Shown in pieces: positions 35,334 through 44,218 of a stretch of 64,000 nt of DNA. A program made the position numbers and the translations under genes. This DNA is from Spirulina sp034932185 (lineage in GTDB: Bacteria > Cyanobacteriota > Cyanobacteriia > Cyanobacteriales > Spirulinaceae). The DNA lies in contig NZ_JAYGHW010000091.1 of NCBI RefSeq assembly GCF_034932185.1, positions 62,001 to 126,000 of the forward strand, in the 5' to 3' direction. The notes below the pieces were generated by a model, which worked only from the letters and a program-made list of their open reading frames with translations, ran no database searches and was not told where the DNA came from. Each line of letters opens with the position of its first letter. Within the stretch, counting starts at the first letter, position 1.

Positions 35334-37604
35334 TCATTCTACCGGAAAGGGGGAGTTATCGCTCTGCCAACCCCAGAGGCGATCGCGCTCGATTAACCCC
35401 AACACCTGAGCCGCCGGCACCGGGGCATGGAAGAGATACCCCTGGCCATAACGACAGGCGAGCGATCGCAAGCCCGCCAATTGCCCTGGGGTTTCAATCC
35501 CCTCGGCGGTGACTTCAATATTGAGGCTTTGGGCCAGGTTGAGCATCATCCGAATCATTTCGAGATGATCGGCGTTATGCTCCATATCGCGAATAAAGGA
35601 AGGGTCAATTTTGATGGTGTCGATGGGCAGATGGTACAGGGATTCGAGACAGGAATAGCCCGTGCCAAAATCATCAACGGCTAATTTAATCCCCAAATTA
35701 TGGATCGGGTCGAGGATGGTTTGAATGGCGCTGGGGTGTTGCATTAACACCGGCTCGGTAATTTCCAGCTTGAGGCTGCCCCTGGGAATATGGTTGGTGA
35801 GGATCACTTGACGGAGGCGATCGCGCAGGCCAAATTGATTCAACAATGCCCCCGACACATTCACACTCAAGAGTAACGGTTGGGGGCCATGCCATTGTTT
35901 TTGCCATTGGGCCAATTGACGACAGGCCTCCCCCAAAATCCACCAATCAATCAACCCCATTAACCCCGTTTCCTCCGCCACCGGAATAAACCGACTGGGA
36001 TCAATCCAGCCATGGCGGGGATGTTGCCACCGCATCAAGGCTTCAAACCCGATCAGTTTCAAATTTTCCAGGGCAATAATCGGCTGATAATGCACCTCAA
36101 AGGCTTGGGATTGGATCGCCCCCCGTAAATCCGCCTCTAACACAAATCGCGCTGCCGCTGCTTCGGACATTTGGGGGGCAAAGATGGCATGGTTGACCCC
36201 TTCCTGGGTGCGGGCGTAGTTCATCGCTGTATCTGCGGCTTGGAGCACATCCTCCGGGGACTGTTCCGTCCGATCTGGGGTGTCAATGACGGCAATGCCA
36301 ATGGCGACACTGGAGAATAATTCTTGGCTGTCGATTTCGAGGGGTTGGTTAAGTTGTTGGTGGATATATTCGGCGATCGCCGTTGCATCTAAAGGGGTGT
36401 AAAGGTTCGTTAACAATAGGGCGAGGGAGTGATCCCCCACCCGCGCCACCGGATCGGCTAAATTCAGGCAACTCACCAACCGCTCGGCGGTGGCCACCAT
36501 CATCTGCACCGCCCAACTGTGACCCAGGCTATATTTCACACTGTTGAACCGTTCCAATTCCAGGAAAAAGACACTAAAGAACCCCGTTTTCCCCGCTTGG
36601 CAACAGGTTAACTGCAATTGGAGATGCTCTAAAAACCAAGTTTTATTGGGTAACTGGGTGACGGGATCGTAAAAGGCGGAGCGGTGGAGTTGGGCTTCAA
36701 GGCGTTTGCGTTCGGTAATGTCTTGGGCAATGCTCATGGCTTGGCTGACTTCCCCGCGAGCATCGTAGATGGGGAGGAGGGACATTAAATAAATGCGATC
36801 GTGGAGGGGTAATTCCAGCGTAAAGGATTCCCCCTCAAGGGCGCGGTGATGGAGCGGTTCAAAGCAGGCTTGGATCTCCGGGGGGAGGGCTTCGGCGAGG
36901 GTGCGCCCCTCTAAACTGTGGTGATCCCGCGAAAAACTTTGCAGATCTGTCCCGGCGGCAAAGGTGCAGTAGAGATCGCGATCAAAGAGTAACACCACAC
37001 TACTGGGGACATTGTTGGCCAAAATCCGGTACTGGACTTTTTGATTTTGCAAGGCGAGGGCGGTTTGTTGCTGTACCGTCACATCCTGGACGATCATCAG
37101 TTGGGCGGGCTGATTTTGGTAGTAACAGGCAATTTGGGTGAGTTCAACGGTGAGTTCTTGGCCGGTGCGGGTGCGGTGGTAAAGCTGGGGGGGATGATCC
37201 GCGTTCGCGTATCCATCCGCGCTATACCGATCGCCATTGAGATCCCCTAACCGCAGTTGGAGAAACTCCGCCTCACTATAGCCATAGGTGGCCATGGCGG
37301 CCCGGTTGACCGCTAAAAATTGCTCTGTGTCTCGATGACAGACCCAAACGGGAAAGGGATTTTCCCCAAAGAGATAGTCAATATAGTTCTGTTGTTGATT
37401 CAATTGCTGCACCCATCGACCCATTAGCCCATAGCCTAACGCCCCACTCGCGCCAATAATCCCCCAGCCCAGAAATAGATGTTGAAAATCGAGGGGAAGG
37501 GGTGAAAGGGCTAAGATGATTGCGATCGCCACCATTCCCAAACCGAGGTATCCCCCAATCAGGCGTAGCAAGGTGTGCTGATGATCACGGCGGCTATGGA
37601 GCAT
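35334..37604 (-). CDS. PAS-GGDEF-EAL cyclic-di-GMP protein, GGDEF degenerate
   Basis: A 756-aa inner-membrane signalling protein. Two membrane helices (about 12-31 and 41-60), a PAS domain (about 75-190, with CHRDTEQFLAVNRAAMATYGYSE broken here as CHRDTEQFLAVN and AAMATYGYSE), a second PAS-like domain (190-305), GGDEF (320-485) and EAL (500-750). The GGDEF signature is replaced by VGDHSLALL, so cyclase activity is unlikely. The EAL domain keeps FEALMRWQHP, the DDFGTGYSCLESL loop, IKIDPSFIRD and TAEGIET, so c-di-GMP hydrolysis is likely, with the dead GGDEF perhaps a GTP sensor. Confidence 0.92.
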   Translation of the reverse strand: MLHSRRDHQHTLLRLIGGYLGLGMVAIAIILALSPLPLDFQHLFLGWGIIGASGALGYGLMGRWVQQLNQQQNYIDYLFGENPFPVWVCHRDTEQFLAVNRAAMATYGYSEAEFLQLRLGDLNGDRYSADGYANADHPPQLYHRTRTGQELTVELTQIACYYQNQPAQLMIVQDVTVQQQTALALQNQKVQYRILANNVPSSVVLLFDRDLYCTFAAGTDLQSFSRDHHSLEGRTLAEALPPEIQACFEPLHHRALEGESFTLELPLHDRIYLMSLLPIYDARGEVSQAMSIAQDITERKRLEAQLHRSAFYDPVTQLPNKTWFLEHLQLQLTCCQAGKTGFFSVFFLELERFNSVKYSLGHSWAVQMMVATAERLVSCLNLADPVARVGDHSLALLLTNLYTPLDATAIAEYIHQQLNQPLEIDSQELFSSVAIGIAVIDTPDRTEQSPEDVLQAADTAMNYARTQEGVNHAIFAPQMSEAAAARFVLEADLRGAIQSQAFEVHYQPIIALENLKLIGFEALMRWQHPRHGWIDPSRFIPVAEETGLMGLIDWWILGEACRQLAQWQKQWHGPQPLLLSVNVSGALLNQFGLRDRLRQVILTNHIPRGSLKLEITEPVLMQHPSAIQTILDPIHNLGIKLAVDDFGTGYSCLESLYHLPIDTIKIDPSFIRDMEHNADHLEMIRMMLNLAQSLNIEVTAEGIETPGQLAGLRSLACRYGQGYLFHAPVPAAQVLGLIERDRLWGWQSDNSPFPVE

Positions 37605-37784
37605 AGGGAATGGCAGGCGGGCAATCCAAGGGTAAGTTTAACGCTAACCTTTTGGTTCCAATCTTAATCTAGTTCCTTGCGATTCTTCACCGCAAAGGAA
37701 GCTTCAGGGTGGGGAGACAGCCCCCATTCCACCCCTTCTTGATAGGATAAAGACTGCCGTTACGCGAAAAATAGGTGAATTAAC

Positions 37785-38678
37785 GTGGTCGTCAAACCGG
37801 AATGGTTACGGGTCAAAGCGCCCCAATGGGAACGGGTGGGGACGGTAAAAGACATTTTGCGGGATTTAGCCCTCAATACCGTTTGTGAGGAGGCCTCCTG
37901 CCCGAACATTGGTGAATGCTTCCAAGCCGGAACCGCCACGTTTTTGATCATGGGGCCGGCCTGTACGCGGGCTTGTCCCTACTGTGATATTGATTTTGAG
38001 AAAAAACCCCAAGCCCTCGATCCCACAGAGCCGGAACGTCTGGGGGCAGCGGTGGCCCGGCTGAAATTAAGCCATGTGGTGATTACGGCGGTGAATCGGG
38101 ATGATTTGCCCGATGGGGGTGCATCGCAGTTTTTCCGCTGTATTGAGGCGGTGCGTCAGGTTTCCCCCCACACCACCATTGAGGTTTTAATTCCTGATCT
38201 CTGTGGCAACTGGGAAGCGTTGCAAACCATCCTCGATGCTGGCCCGGAAGTGTTGAACCACAACACCGAAACGATCCCCCGTTTTTATCGCCGTGTCCGC
38301 CCCCAAGGGGATTATCACCGCTCCCTTGAACTGTTGCGCCAAACCCGCGCCCGCGCCCCCTGGAGCTATACGAAATCGGGGATTATGGTGGGTTTAGGGG
38401 AAAGTGATGCTGAAGTGCGGGCAGTGATGGCGGATCTACGGGCTGTGGATTGCGATATCCTCACCATTGGCCAATATTTGCAACCCAGTCAAAAGCATTT
38501 GGGCGTGGTGGAGTTTGTCACGCCGGCCCAGTTTGAGGCTTGGCGGGTCGATGGGGAATCCTTGGGCTTTTTACAGGTGGTGTCTTCTCCCCTCACCCGC
38601 AGTTCTTACCATGCGGGGGAGGTGCAGCGGTTGATGGCCCAATACCCCCGCCAGCGGGTTGGCTCACTCACCTTCTAG
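37785..38678 (+). CDS. lipA: Lipoyl synthase
   Basis: A 297-aa radical-SAM enzyme that inserts two sulfurs into octanoyl groups. The auxiliary cluster motif CEEASCPNIGEC and the radical-SAM CTRACPYCDIDF are both intact, followed by TAVNRDDLPDGGA and the C-terminal SPLTRSSYHA. Starts with GTG at 37785. Its last 15 bases overlap the end of the convergent gene. Cyanobacteria often have two lipA genes; this could be either. Confidence 0.95.
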   Translation: MVVKPEWLRVKAPQWERVGTVKDILRDLALNTVCEEASCPNIGECFQAGTATFLIMGPACTRACPYCDIDFEKKPQALDPTEPERLGAAVARLKLSHVVITAVNRDDLPDGGASQFFRCIEAVRQVSPHTTIEVLIPDLCGNWEALQTILDAGPEVLNHNTETIPRFYRRVRPQGDYHRSLELLRQTRARAPWSYTKSGIMVGLGESDAEVRAVMADLRAVDCDILTIGQYLQPSQKHLGVVEFVTPAQFEAWRVDGESLGFLQVVSSPLTRSSYHAGEVQRLMAQYPRQRVGSLTF

Positions 38679-39986
38679 GCGTTTGCGCCATTCTGCATCA
38701 ATGCGATCGCTCTGGCTCAATTCCTGATCTAACAAATCCGTTTCGGTGGTGTAGATCAGGTTCTCACGGCCTAATACCTTTTGGGTGGCAAAGGTTTGGG
38801 CATATTGCAATTTGGCCGTGAGTTCAGGGCTGGGGTTGGTGAGCCGTTGGGCGCGATCGCACCGCTCCTGATTGCGTTGTTCTAGCTTCGGATTGCGGGC
38901 CTTGAGCCAGAGGGAGCGCACCCCCGGAATCAGTAAAAAGCCTAGGCCGTAGGCGAACAACACCCCATAGATCCCCCAAACCGCTGGCCAGGCAATCCCC
39001 AACGTGCGCACAAATAGCTCAAAGGCGATCGCCCGTTGGGAGAGGAGCAGATAGCCCAAGCCCAACGCCCCCCCCAAATTGAGCAAACCCAACCCTAGGG
39101 CCAAGGTCTGTTGACCTTGCGTGGCGCGGCTAAACTGCCAAGGCTCTTCGCGCAGATATTGGGATTCCTCCCAATAATGATCTTCTCCTTCCTCCTGAGC
39201 CGTCACCTGCAAATCCGGGAAATAGTACACCAGTGCGCCCAATTCAGAGACTTCCGGATAACCATTAAACCGCGCCAACACCGACAACATAAAATCTTCA
39301 TCCTCATCGACGCGATCCCAATAGGGGGCGATCTGCTCCGCCACCACCGCGCCGCGATGCTGACGAATGATCTGGCCAATTGTGCGCCACCGTCGCTCTT
39401 CTAAATCATCATTGGGATCACCATCGCCAAACAAAAAAGAAAACACCGATTCTAAAAAACTCATCTCTCCCCGTTGTTGCACCGGCTTGCTTTTGCGCCT
39501 GCCTGGCCGGGATGAACGATGGTAATAGGAGGGACTAAACAGCCGCCCAAAATTGGGAATCACCATGATCCGAGGAAAAGAAATGCTGCTCCCACCACGA
39601 TTATCGCTACTACTGCGGCTGCTGTAACTGATCGCGATGATCATCGCCAGGATAGCGATCGCAATGATCACAACAGAAAGGATCAATAAAATCCCAAAGG
39701 AAATGCGGATCAGGTAAAAAATCCCCCGCCAAATTTTCCCCGCTATTTCCTGGGCGCGAATTTGCCAATATTTATTGCGTTGAATGGTGCGAAAGTTGGG
39801 GGGGAAAACATAGGCAATATCCCCGCTTTCACTCACTTGCAGATGGCCGCCCGCATCGGCGGCGAGGGTGACTAAACTCTGCTGGGCTACCTGGAGATCT
39901 AAGCCGGTTTTGGTGGCCACATCTCCAGGGGTGACACGGTAATCCAGTTGGGGAATCGCCTCAAGGAGGGCGGTGGGGGTTGCCAT
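38664..39986 (-). CDS. Conserved cyanobacterial/plastid membrane protein
   Basis: A 440-aa protein of unknown function with plant relatives. Residues 1-75 resemble a small winged-helix-like domain (VTPGDVATKTGLDLQVAQQS, DIAYVFPPNFR); a strong membrane helix follows at about 92-122; then a Ser/Arg-rich linker and a second copy of the same domain type (RGAVVAEQIAPYW, GYPEVSELGALVYYFPDLQV) at about 210-275; two further membrane helices lie near 300-350. The paired domain with YxFP ending each copy is the main feature. The ATG at 39986 is preferred over 40058. Confidence 0.7.
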   Translation of the reverse strand: MATPTALLEAIPQLDYRVTPGDVATKTGLDLQVAQQSLVTLAADAGGHLQVSESGDIAYVFPPNFRTIQRNKYWQIRAQEIAGKIWRGIFYLIRISFGILLILSVVIIAIAILAMIIAISYSSRSSSDNRGGSSISFPRIMVIPNFGRLFSPSYYHRSSRPGRRKSKPVQQRGEMSFLESVFSFLFGDGDPNDDLEERRWRTIGQIIRQHRGAVVAEQIAPYWDRVDEDEDFMLSVLARFNGYPEVSELGALVYYFPDLQVTAQEEGEDHYWEESQYLREEPWQFSRATQGQQTLALGLGLLNLGGALGLGYLLLSQRAIAFELFVRTLGIAWPAVWGIYGVLFAYGLGFLLIPGVRSLWLKARNPKLEQRNQERCDRAQRLTNPSPELTAKLQYAQTFATQKVLGRENLIYTTETDLLDQELSQSDRIDAEWRKRLEGE

Positions 39987-40308
39987 GGGCCGTTGTGATG
40001 GGGGGATAGTTCTATCGTAGATCAAAGGGATGGGGGATGGGGAACGGGGAATGGGCAACGGGGAACGGTGGGGATATTTTGGAGGATGGGGGAATTCTTC
40101 GCTAGGCTAGAGGGGATGATTGGGGCGATCGCCCAGTGCTTATCCCTGAAGGCTTAAAGGAACTGTCCCATGTTGCCCTCTATTTTTGACTACTGCCAGC
40201 CTAGACCGGAAATTCAAGCCGGGGAACTGACCAGCGAAATCTTTGCGGCCAAAATTCGCCCTGTCGTTGAGGGCAACGCTCCCCCGGCTTATCAACAGCC
40301 CACTGCCT

Positions 40309-40371
40309 TAACAACTATTTCCACGAACCCACCAGCAAACTCTCAAAACATCATCAAAAACTCGATAACCT
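40309..40371. repeat. 63-bp exact copy of the methylase gene 3' end (copy 1)
   Basis: Identical to 43454-43516 inside the MmeI-like gene, in direct orientation, 3145 bp away. It sits exactly between the truncated DUF499 gene and the truncated PIN gene. Confidence 0.95.
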
Positions 40372-40426
40372 TGGGCAAGAGAAAGGCAATTAAAACCCCA
40401 GTATCTACGATGATATTTGATCTCAT
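40343..40426 (-). pseudogene. PIN-domain (VapC-like) toxin, cut after 19 codons
   Basis: The frame starts MRSNIIVDTGVLIAFLLPK, the usual N-terminus of cyanobacterial PIN toxins with the first catalytic Asp in VDTG. Its ATG overlaps the antitoxin stop by four bases (ATGA), as in intact VapBC pairs. At 40371 the reading enters the 63-bp duplicated segment and ends after eight unrelated codons. About 110 residues with the other catalytic acids are gone, so it cannot be active. Confidence 0.75.
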
Positions 40427-40629
40427 TCTTGACCTAATCTTTCTAGATATTGAGCATTATGGGATAGATCTTCTAGGTCACTATCGAGGCAGCCAATAAA
40501 TTCTTTCGCTGCTTCTGTGAATGAAACTTCAGGGGTTTTTAGGGTTTTCGGTGCTGTTGGCTGATGGCTAGATTGGTATTCTAAGAATTCTATGAATTCA
40601 AGTAATTTTTGCCATTGTTCAGGGGGCAA
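40423..40629 (-). CDS. DUF2281-like antitoxin, start codon possibly lost
   Basis: From a TTG at 40629 the frame encodes 68 aa (LPPEQWQKLLEFIEFLEYQS, then SFTEAAKEFIGCLDSDLEDL), typical of small antitoxins paired with PIN toxins. Conserved-looking codons continue upstream without a stop (VTLEIAIQKIQK), but the codon where the start is expected is GTT; an ATG two bases out of phase lies just before it. Either TTG is used, giving a shortened protein, or the start has been broken by a 2-bp insertion. The toxin it should neutralise is truncated. Confidence 0.55.
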   Translation of the reverse strand: MPPEQWQKLLEFIEFLEYQSSHQPTAPKTLKTPEVSFTEAAKEFIGCLDSDLEDLSHNAQYLERLGQE

Positions 40630-40952
40630 TTTTTGAATTTTTTGGATGGCTATTTCTAGAGTAACATGGTTCGTTACTATTAATTGGCAGTTTTCAAATA
40701 GGTAAGGATATTTTAACTTAAAATTTCAGAAACCCGGTTTCTTGGTTGATCAAATCTCCTCTAACCAGGTTTCAATGGCAGATATCAGATTGGGTTGGTT
40801 GGTGAGGAGGGCGATCGCTCCGGTGTTGGTGAGTTCTGGGGTGCTGAGGGTTTTGGTTCTCGGAGGGCATTAAATTTTATGGCAGGGTTGATGGTGTATG
40901 GTGTACGCTGAGGGAATTGTTTTTTCAGCAAAAGTTACTCACGGGAATTGTC
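40630..40952. other. Gap before the MmeI-like gene, with possible gene debris
   Basis: Holds one GAAACCCGGTTTC palindrome (40730-40742) and, on the minus strand from about 40866 to 40750, an open stretch ending at TGA that reads like real protein (STPELTNTGAIALLTNQP, then AIETWLEEI). It has no start and I do not recognise the parent gene. The promoter of the MmeI-like gene should lie between 40870 and 40952. Confidence 0.4.
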
Positions 40953-43655
40953 ATGACCGCTACACCTGAATCGCTTCAGAAGTTTGTTAAATTTTGCGAA
41001 GACCGCATTACGGGACGGGAGCGCAGTGAGGCGCAAACGTTTTTAGACCGCTTTTTTCGGGCGTTTGGCCATGAGGGGGCGATGGAGGCGGGGGCGCATT
41101 ATGAGGAGGCGATCGCCTCTGGGAGCAAACGCGGAAACACTGGGTTTGCAGATTTGGTTTGGAAGCCGAAGGTGTTGATTGAGATGAAGAGCCGGGGGGT
41201 GGATCTTAAGGAACATTTTGCCCAAGCCCGTGAATATTGGTTTAATTTGGTTCCGGATCGCCCCCGTTATGTGATTCTTTGCAATTTTGATGAGTTTTGG
41301 ATTTACGATTTTGAGCAGCAGGTGAATGAACCGATGGCTCGTGTGCCATTGGTGGAGTTGCCCAACCGGCTTGGGGCATTCACATTTATGGAATATGGCC
41401 AGGGATTGGCCCCTATCTTTGACAATAACCAAGTGGCTGTCACTGCTAAAGCAGGGCAACGGATGGGTGAATTGTTCAATGCTTTGGCGGAACGGGGGGA
41501 GCGAACGCAGCAGTTTGATCGGCTGACGGCGCAGCGGTTTGTGTTGCAATGTGTGATGGCGATGTTTGCGGAAGATCGGGGTTTATTGCCGCCTAATTTG
41601 TTTATTTCTTGTGTGCAGGATTGTCAGAATGGTGGTAGTTCTTACGATATTATTGGTGGATTATTTAATGAAATGAGTCGTCCTGGTATCACTCCTGCGG
41701 GACGTTATCGGGGGGTAAATTATTTTAATGGTGGGTTATTTGCGACGATTCATCCCATTGAGTTGGAGGAGCGGGAGTTAGCTCTGCTTTATGCTTCGGC
41801 TCAGGAGGATTGGAGTAAGGTAAGACCGGCTATTTTTGGGAGTATTTTTGAGAATACGGCGGATAAGGTGGAGCGTCACGCCCACGGGATGCACTTCACA
41901 TCGGAGGGGGACATTATGAAGATTGTTGGCCCGACGATTAACCGTTTTTGGGAGGAGCAGATTGAGGAGGCGAATAGTTTGGCGGAGTTGGAGAGGATTG
42001 CGATCGCTCTTTCCAATTATCGTGTTCTTGATCCGGCTTGTGGTTCGGGGAATTTTCTCTATATGGCGTATCAGGAGATGAAGCGGATTGAGTTTGAGTT
42101 GGGGCAGAAGATGCGGGAGTATGGGGGTGAGCTTGGTGAAGGGTTGGTTTCTCCGTTGCAGTTTTATGGGATGGATATTAATCCGTTTGGGGTGGAGTTG
42201 GCGCGGGTGACGTTGATGATTGCGCGGAAGGTGGCGATTGATGAGTGGGGGATGAATGAGGATGCTTTACCGTTGAGTCAGTTGGATGAAAATATTGTTT
42301 GTGCAGATGCGTTGTTTACGGATTGGCCAGCGGCGGATGCAGTGATTGGCAATCCGCCTTTTTTAGGAGGTAAAAATGTTCGTATAACGTTAGGTGATGA
42401 ATACATTAATCGAGTGTTTAAGCAATTTCCAAAAATTAAAGATTCTGTGGATTTTTGTTCATATTGGTTTCAATTAGCCCATGATCATATAACTGTGGAT
42501 GGTCGTGCAGGATTAGTTGGTACAAATTCGATTAGTCAAGGGAAAAGCCGGGCCGCATCTCTAGAATACATTGCTGCTAATGGTGGTTATATTCATAATG
42601 CAATTTCAACTCAAGAATGGAGTGGAGCCGCATCCGTTCATGTGAGTTTAGTAAATTGGGTGAAGCAAAAGCCAGCAGAGTATCGACTTAATCAGGAAAT
42701 TGTCAAGTGCATCAATACATCATTGACTGATCTGATTGACGTAACAGGAGCAATACGACTCAACAGCAATCAAAATTTTTCTTTTCAAGGAATAATTCCG
42801 GTTGGAAAAGGTTTTTATATTAATCCGAAACTTGCACAAACTTGGATAGATGATGATTTAAAAAATCGAGAAGTTTTGAAGCTTTCAGTTTCAGCTAGTG
42901 ATTTAACAGATTGCATTAATGGCTATCCTAAACGCATGATTATTGATTTTAATGATATGTTGATAGAAGATGCAAGGTTTTATAAAGCTCCGTTTGAGTA
43001 TATTAAAATTCATGTAAAGCCAAAACGTGATCATAATCGTAGAACTATAACTCGTAAAAATTGGTGGAAGTTTGGAGAGAAGCGGCCGGCTATGCGGAAA
43101 GCAATCGCGCCACTATCTCACTATTTTGCAATCCCATCACACTCAAAATGGTTCATAGGTTTGCCAGTTGAAAAAGATTGGATTCCTAATAATTCTACAA
43201 CAGTAGTAGCATCTGATGATTTTTATATTCTTGGCATTCTCACTTCAGGCATACACCGCCAATGGGTCAAAGCCCAAAGCTCTACCCTAGAAGACCGAAC
43301 CCGCTACACCCCTAACACCTGCTTTGAAACCTTCCCCTTTCCCCAAACCGCCCCCCCCAAACTAACCGAACAAATCCGCCAAGCAGCGATCGCCCTCCAC
43401 GAATATCGGAGCGATCGCATGGAAAAAGAAAACTGTGGCATCACCACCCTGTATAACAACTATTTCCACGAACCCACCAGCAAACTCTCAAAACATCATC
43501 AAAAACTCGATAACCTCGTCATGAAAGCCTACGGCTTCACCCCCAACGACGACATCCTCGAAAAACTCCTCACCCTCAATCTAGAACTCGCCGCCAAAGA
43601 ACAACGCAAAGAACCCATCATTGGGCCATGGGCAGGCGATCGCCCCCCGAAATAG
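40953..43655 (+). CDS. MmeI-like type IIL restriction enzyme-methyltransferase
   Basis: A 900-aa fused nuclease and N6-adenine methyltransferase, the same size as MmeI (about 919 aa). The N-terminal PD-(D/E)XK site is D67...E77-M-K79 (GFADLVW, LIEMKS); a helical spacer follows; the methyltransferase has motif I DPACGSGNF near residue 360 and catalytic NPPF near 466; a target-recognition region and a C-terminal helical part complete it. One polypeptide would both cut and protect DNA using one recognition domain. The start at 40953 gives MTATPESLQKF. From about 42360 to 43245 the DNA is clearly AT-rich, unlike both flanks, which suggests the specificity region was exchanged. All active-site motifs look intact. 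Confidence 0.88.
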   Translation: MTATPESLQKFVKFCEDRITGRERSEAQTFLDRFFRAFGHEGAMEAGAHYEEAIASGSKRGNTGFADLVWKPKVLIEMKSRGVDLKEHFAQAREYWFNLVPDRPRYVILCNFDEFWIYDFEQQVNEPMARVPLVELPNRLGAFTFMEYGQGLAPIFDNNQVAVTAKAGQRMGELFNALAERGERTQQFDRLTAQRFVLQCVMAMFAEDRGLLPPNLFISCVQDCQNGGSSYDIIGGLFNEMSRPGITPAGRYRGVNYFNGGLFATIHPIELEERELALLYASAQEDWSKVRPAIFGSIFENTADKVERHAHGMHFTSEGDIMKIVGPTINRFWEEQIEEANSLAELERIAIALSNYRVLDPACGSGNFLYMAYQEMKRIEFELGQKMREYGGELGEGLVSPLQFYGMDINPFGVELARVTLMIARKVAIDEWGMNEDALPLSQLDENIVCADALFTDWPAADAVIGNPPFLGGKNVRITLGDEYINRVFKQFPKIKDSVDFCSYWFQLAHDHITVDGRAGLVGTNSISQGKSRAASLEYIAANGGYIHNAISTQEWSGAASVHVSLVNWVKQKPAEYRLNQEIVKCINTSLTDLIDVTGAIRLNSNQNFSFQGIIPVGKGFYINPKLAQTWIDDDLKNREVLKLSVSASDLTDCINGYPKRMIIDFNDMLIEDARFYKAPFEYIKIHVKPKRDHNRRTITRKNWWKFGEKRPAMRKAIAPLSHYFAIPSHSKWFIGLPVEKDWIPNNSTTVVASDDFYILGILTSGIHRQWVKAQSSTLEDRTRYTPNTCFETFPFPQTAPPKLTEQIRQAAIALHEYRSDRMEKENCGITTLYNNYFHEPTSKLSKHHQKLDNLVMKAYGFTPNDDILEKLLTLNLELAAKEQRKEPIIGPWAGDRPPK
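43454..43516. repeat. 63-bp direct repeat, copy 2, inside the MmeI-like gene
   Basis: Encodes NNYFHEPTSKLSKHHQKLDN near the C-terminus of the enzyme. Identical to 40309-40371. This copy is the source, because it is in frame within a conserved protein. Confidence 0.95.
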
Positions 43656-43670
43656 CGTAAGCCTGCCGGA

Positions 43671-43694
43671 GGGCGAAAAATTTTTCGCCCCTAC
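43671..43694. terminator. GGGCGAAAAA/TTTTTCGCCC palindrome after the MmeI-like gene
   Basis: A perfect 20-bp palindrome starting 16 nt after the stop codon; member of the dispersed family, plausible terminator. Confidence 0.75.
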
Positions 43695-43836
43695 AACCGA
43701 TTAATGGGATAACAAAATTGATAGCCTATCCATTCAATTTAGGATATCGCGTAGGGTGGGCAATGCCCACCAGGAGAGAGGGTTTCGGATTTCTGAAACG
43801 TCCTAACAATATTAACTACTGCTATACCTACCAGCA

Positions 43837-44103
43837 TCATAATTTGATTGATGCGTTGTTAAGTAAATAGCGGCAGTGATTAGTTAATTCGTCAAAACCT
43901 GCTGTCTTACCTAATCGCTTTTCGGCTACATCATGGCAACGTCCTTTGTGAGCGTGCAAAACTTCCGCAGTTTCAATTCCATCTAATAGAGGTAAGTTTT
44001 GAAAAACGGCGACCGCCATTTCTCCATCTGTGATCGGCTTGTTGCAAATGTCACAAACAAACATAGGAACAGTTACATTTCCTTCTTTAAAGACCTTAAT
44101 CAT
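43837..44103 (-). CDS. Small protein with a zinc-finger-like Cys/His pattern
   Basis: An 88-aa protein of unknown function. CDICNKPI at residues 17-24 and HAHKGRCHD at about 50-58 give a C-x2-C ... H-x-H-x3-C-H pattern that could hold one zinc. The N-terminus MIKVFKEGNVTVPMFV reads as a beta-strand region. It sits between the restriction gene and an orphan antitoxin. It might be a small regulator; nothing in the sequence proves it. Confidence 0.6.
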   Translation of the reverse strand: MIKVFKEGNVTVPMFVCDICNKPITDGEMAVAVFQNLPLLDGIETAEVLHAHKGRCHDVAEKRLGKTAGFDELTNHCRYLLNNASIKL

Positions 44104-44218
44104 GGTGACTCAACGGAACCTATTTACTGCTCTATAGTAAGCTTTTAACGATTAGTCCGCCACCCCTACCATTTTTCCCTTATGACAAACCATGTCCAAA
44201 GAGTACGGAAAGCATTGG

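Larger units (their letters stand above)
40170..40499 (+). pseudogene. N-terminal remnant of a DUF499-type ATPase gene
   Basis: The first 44 codons (MLPSIFDYCQPRPEI, GELTSEIFAAKIRPVVEGNAPPAYQQP) match the start of DUF499 ATPases, which are about 1000 aa and accompany DNA methylases in defence loci. Resemblance stops at about 40308, exactly where a 63-bp copy of the methylase 3' end begins (40309-40371); the remaining frame reads that copy and the antisense of the toxin-antitoxin remnant out of frame. It is therefore a truncated gene, not a real 109-aa protein. DUF499 assignment is from memory of the N-terminal pattern. Confidence 0.7.
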
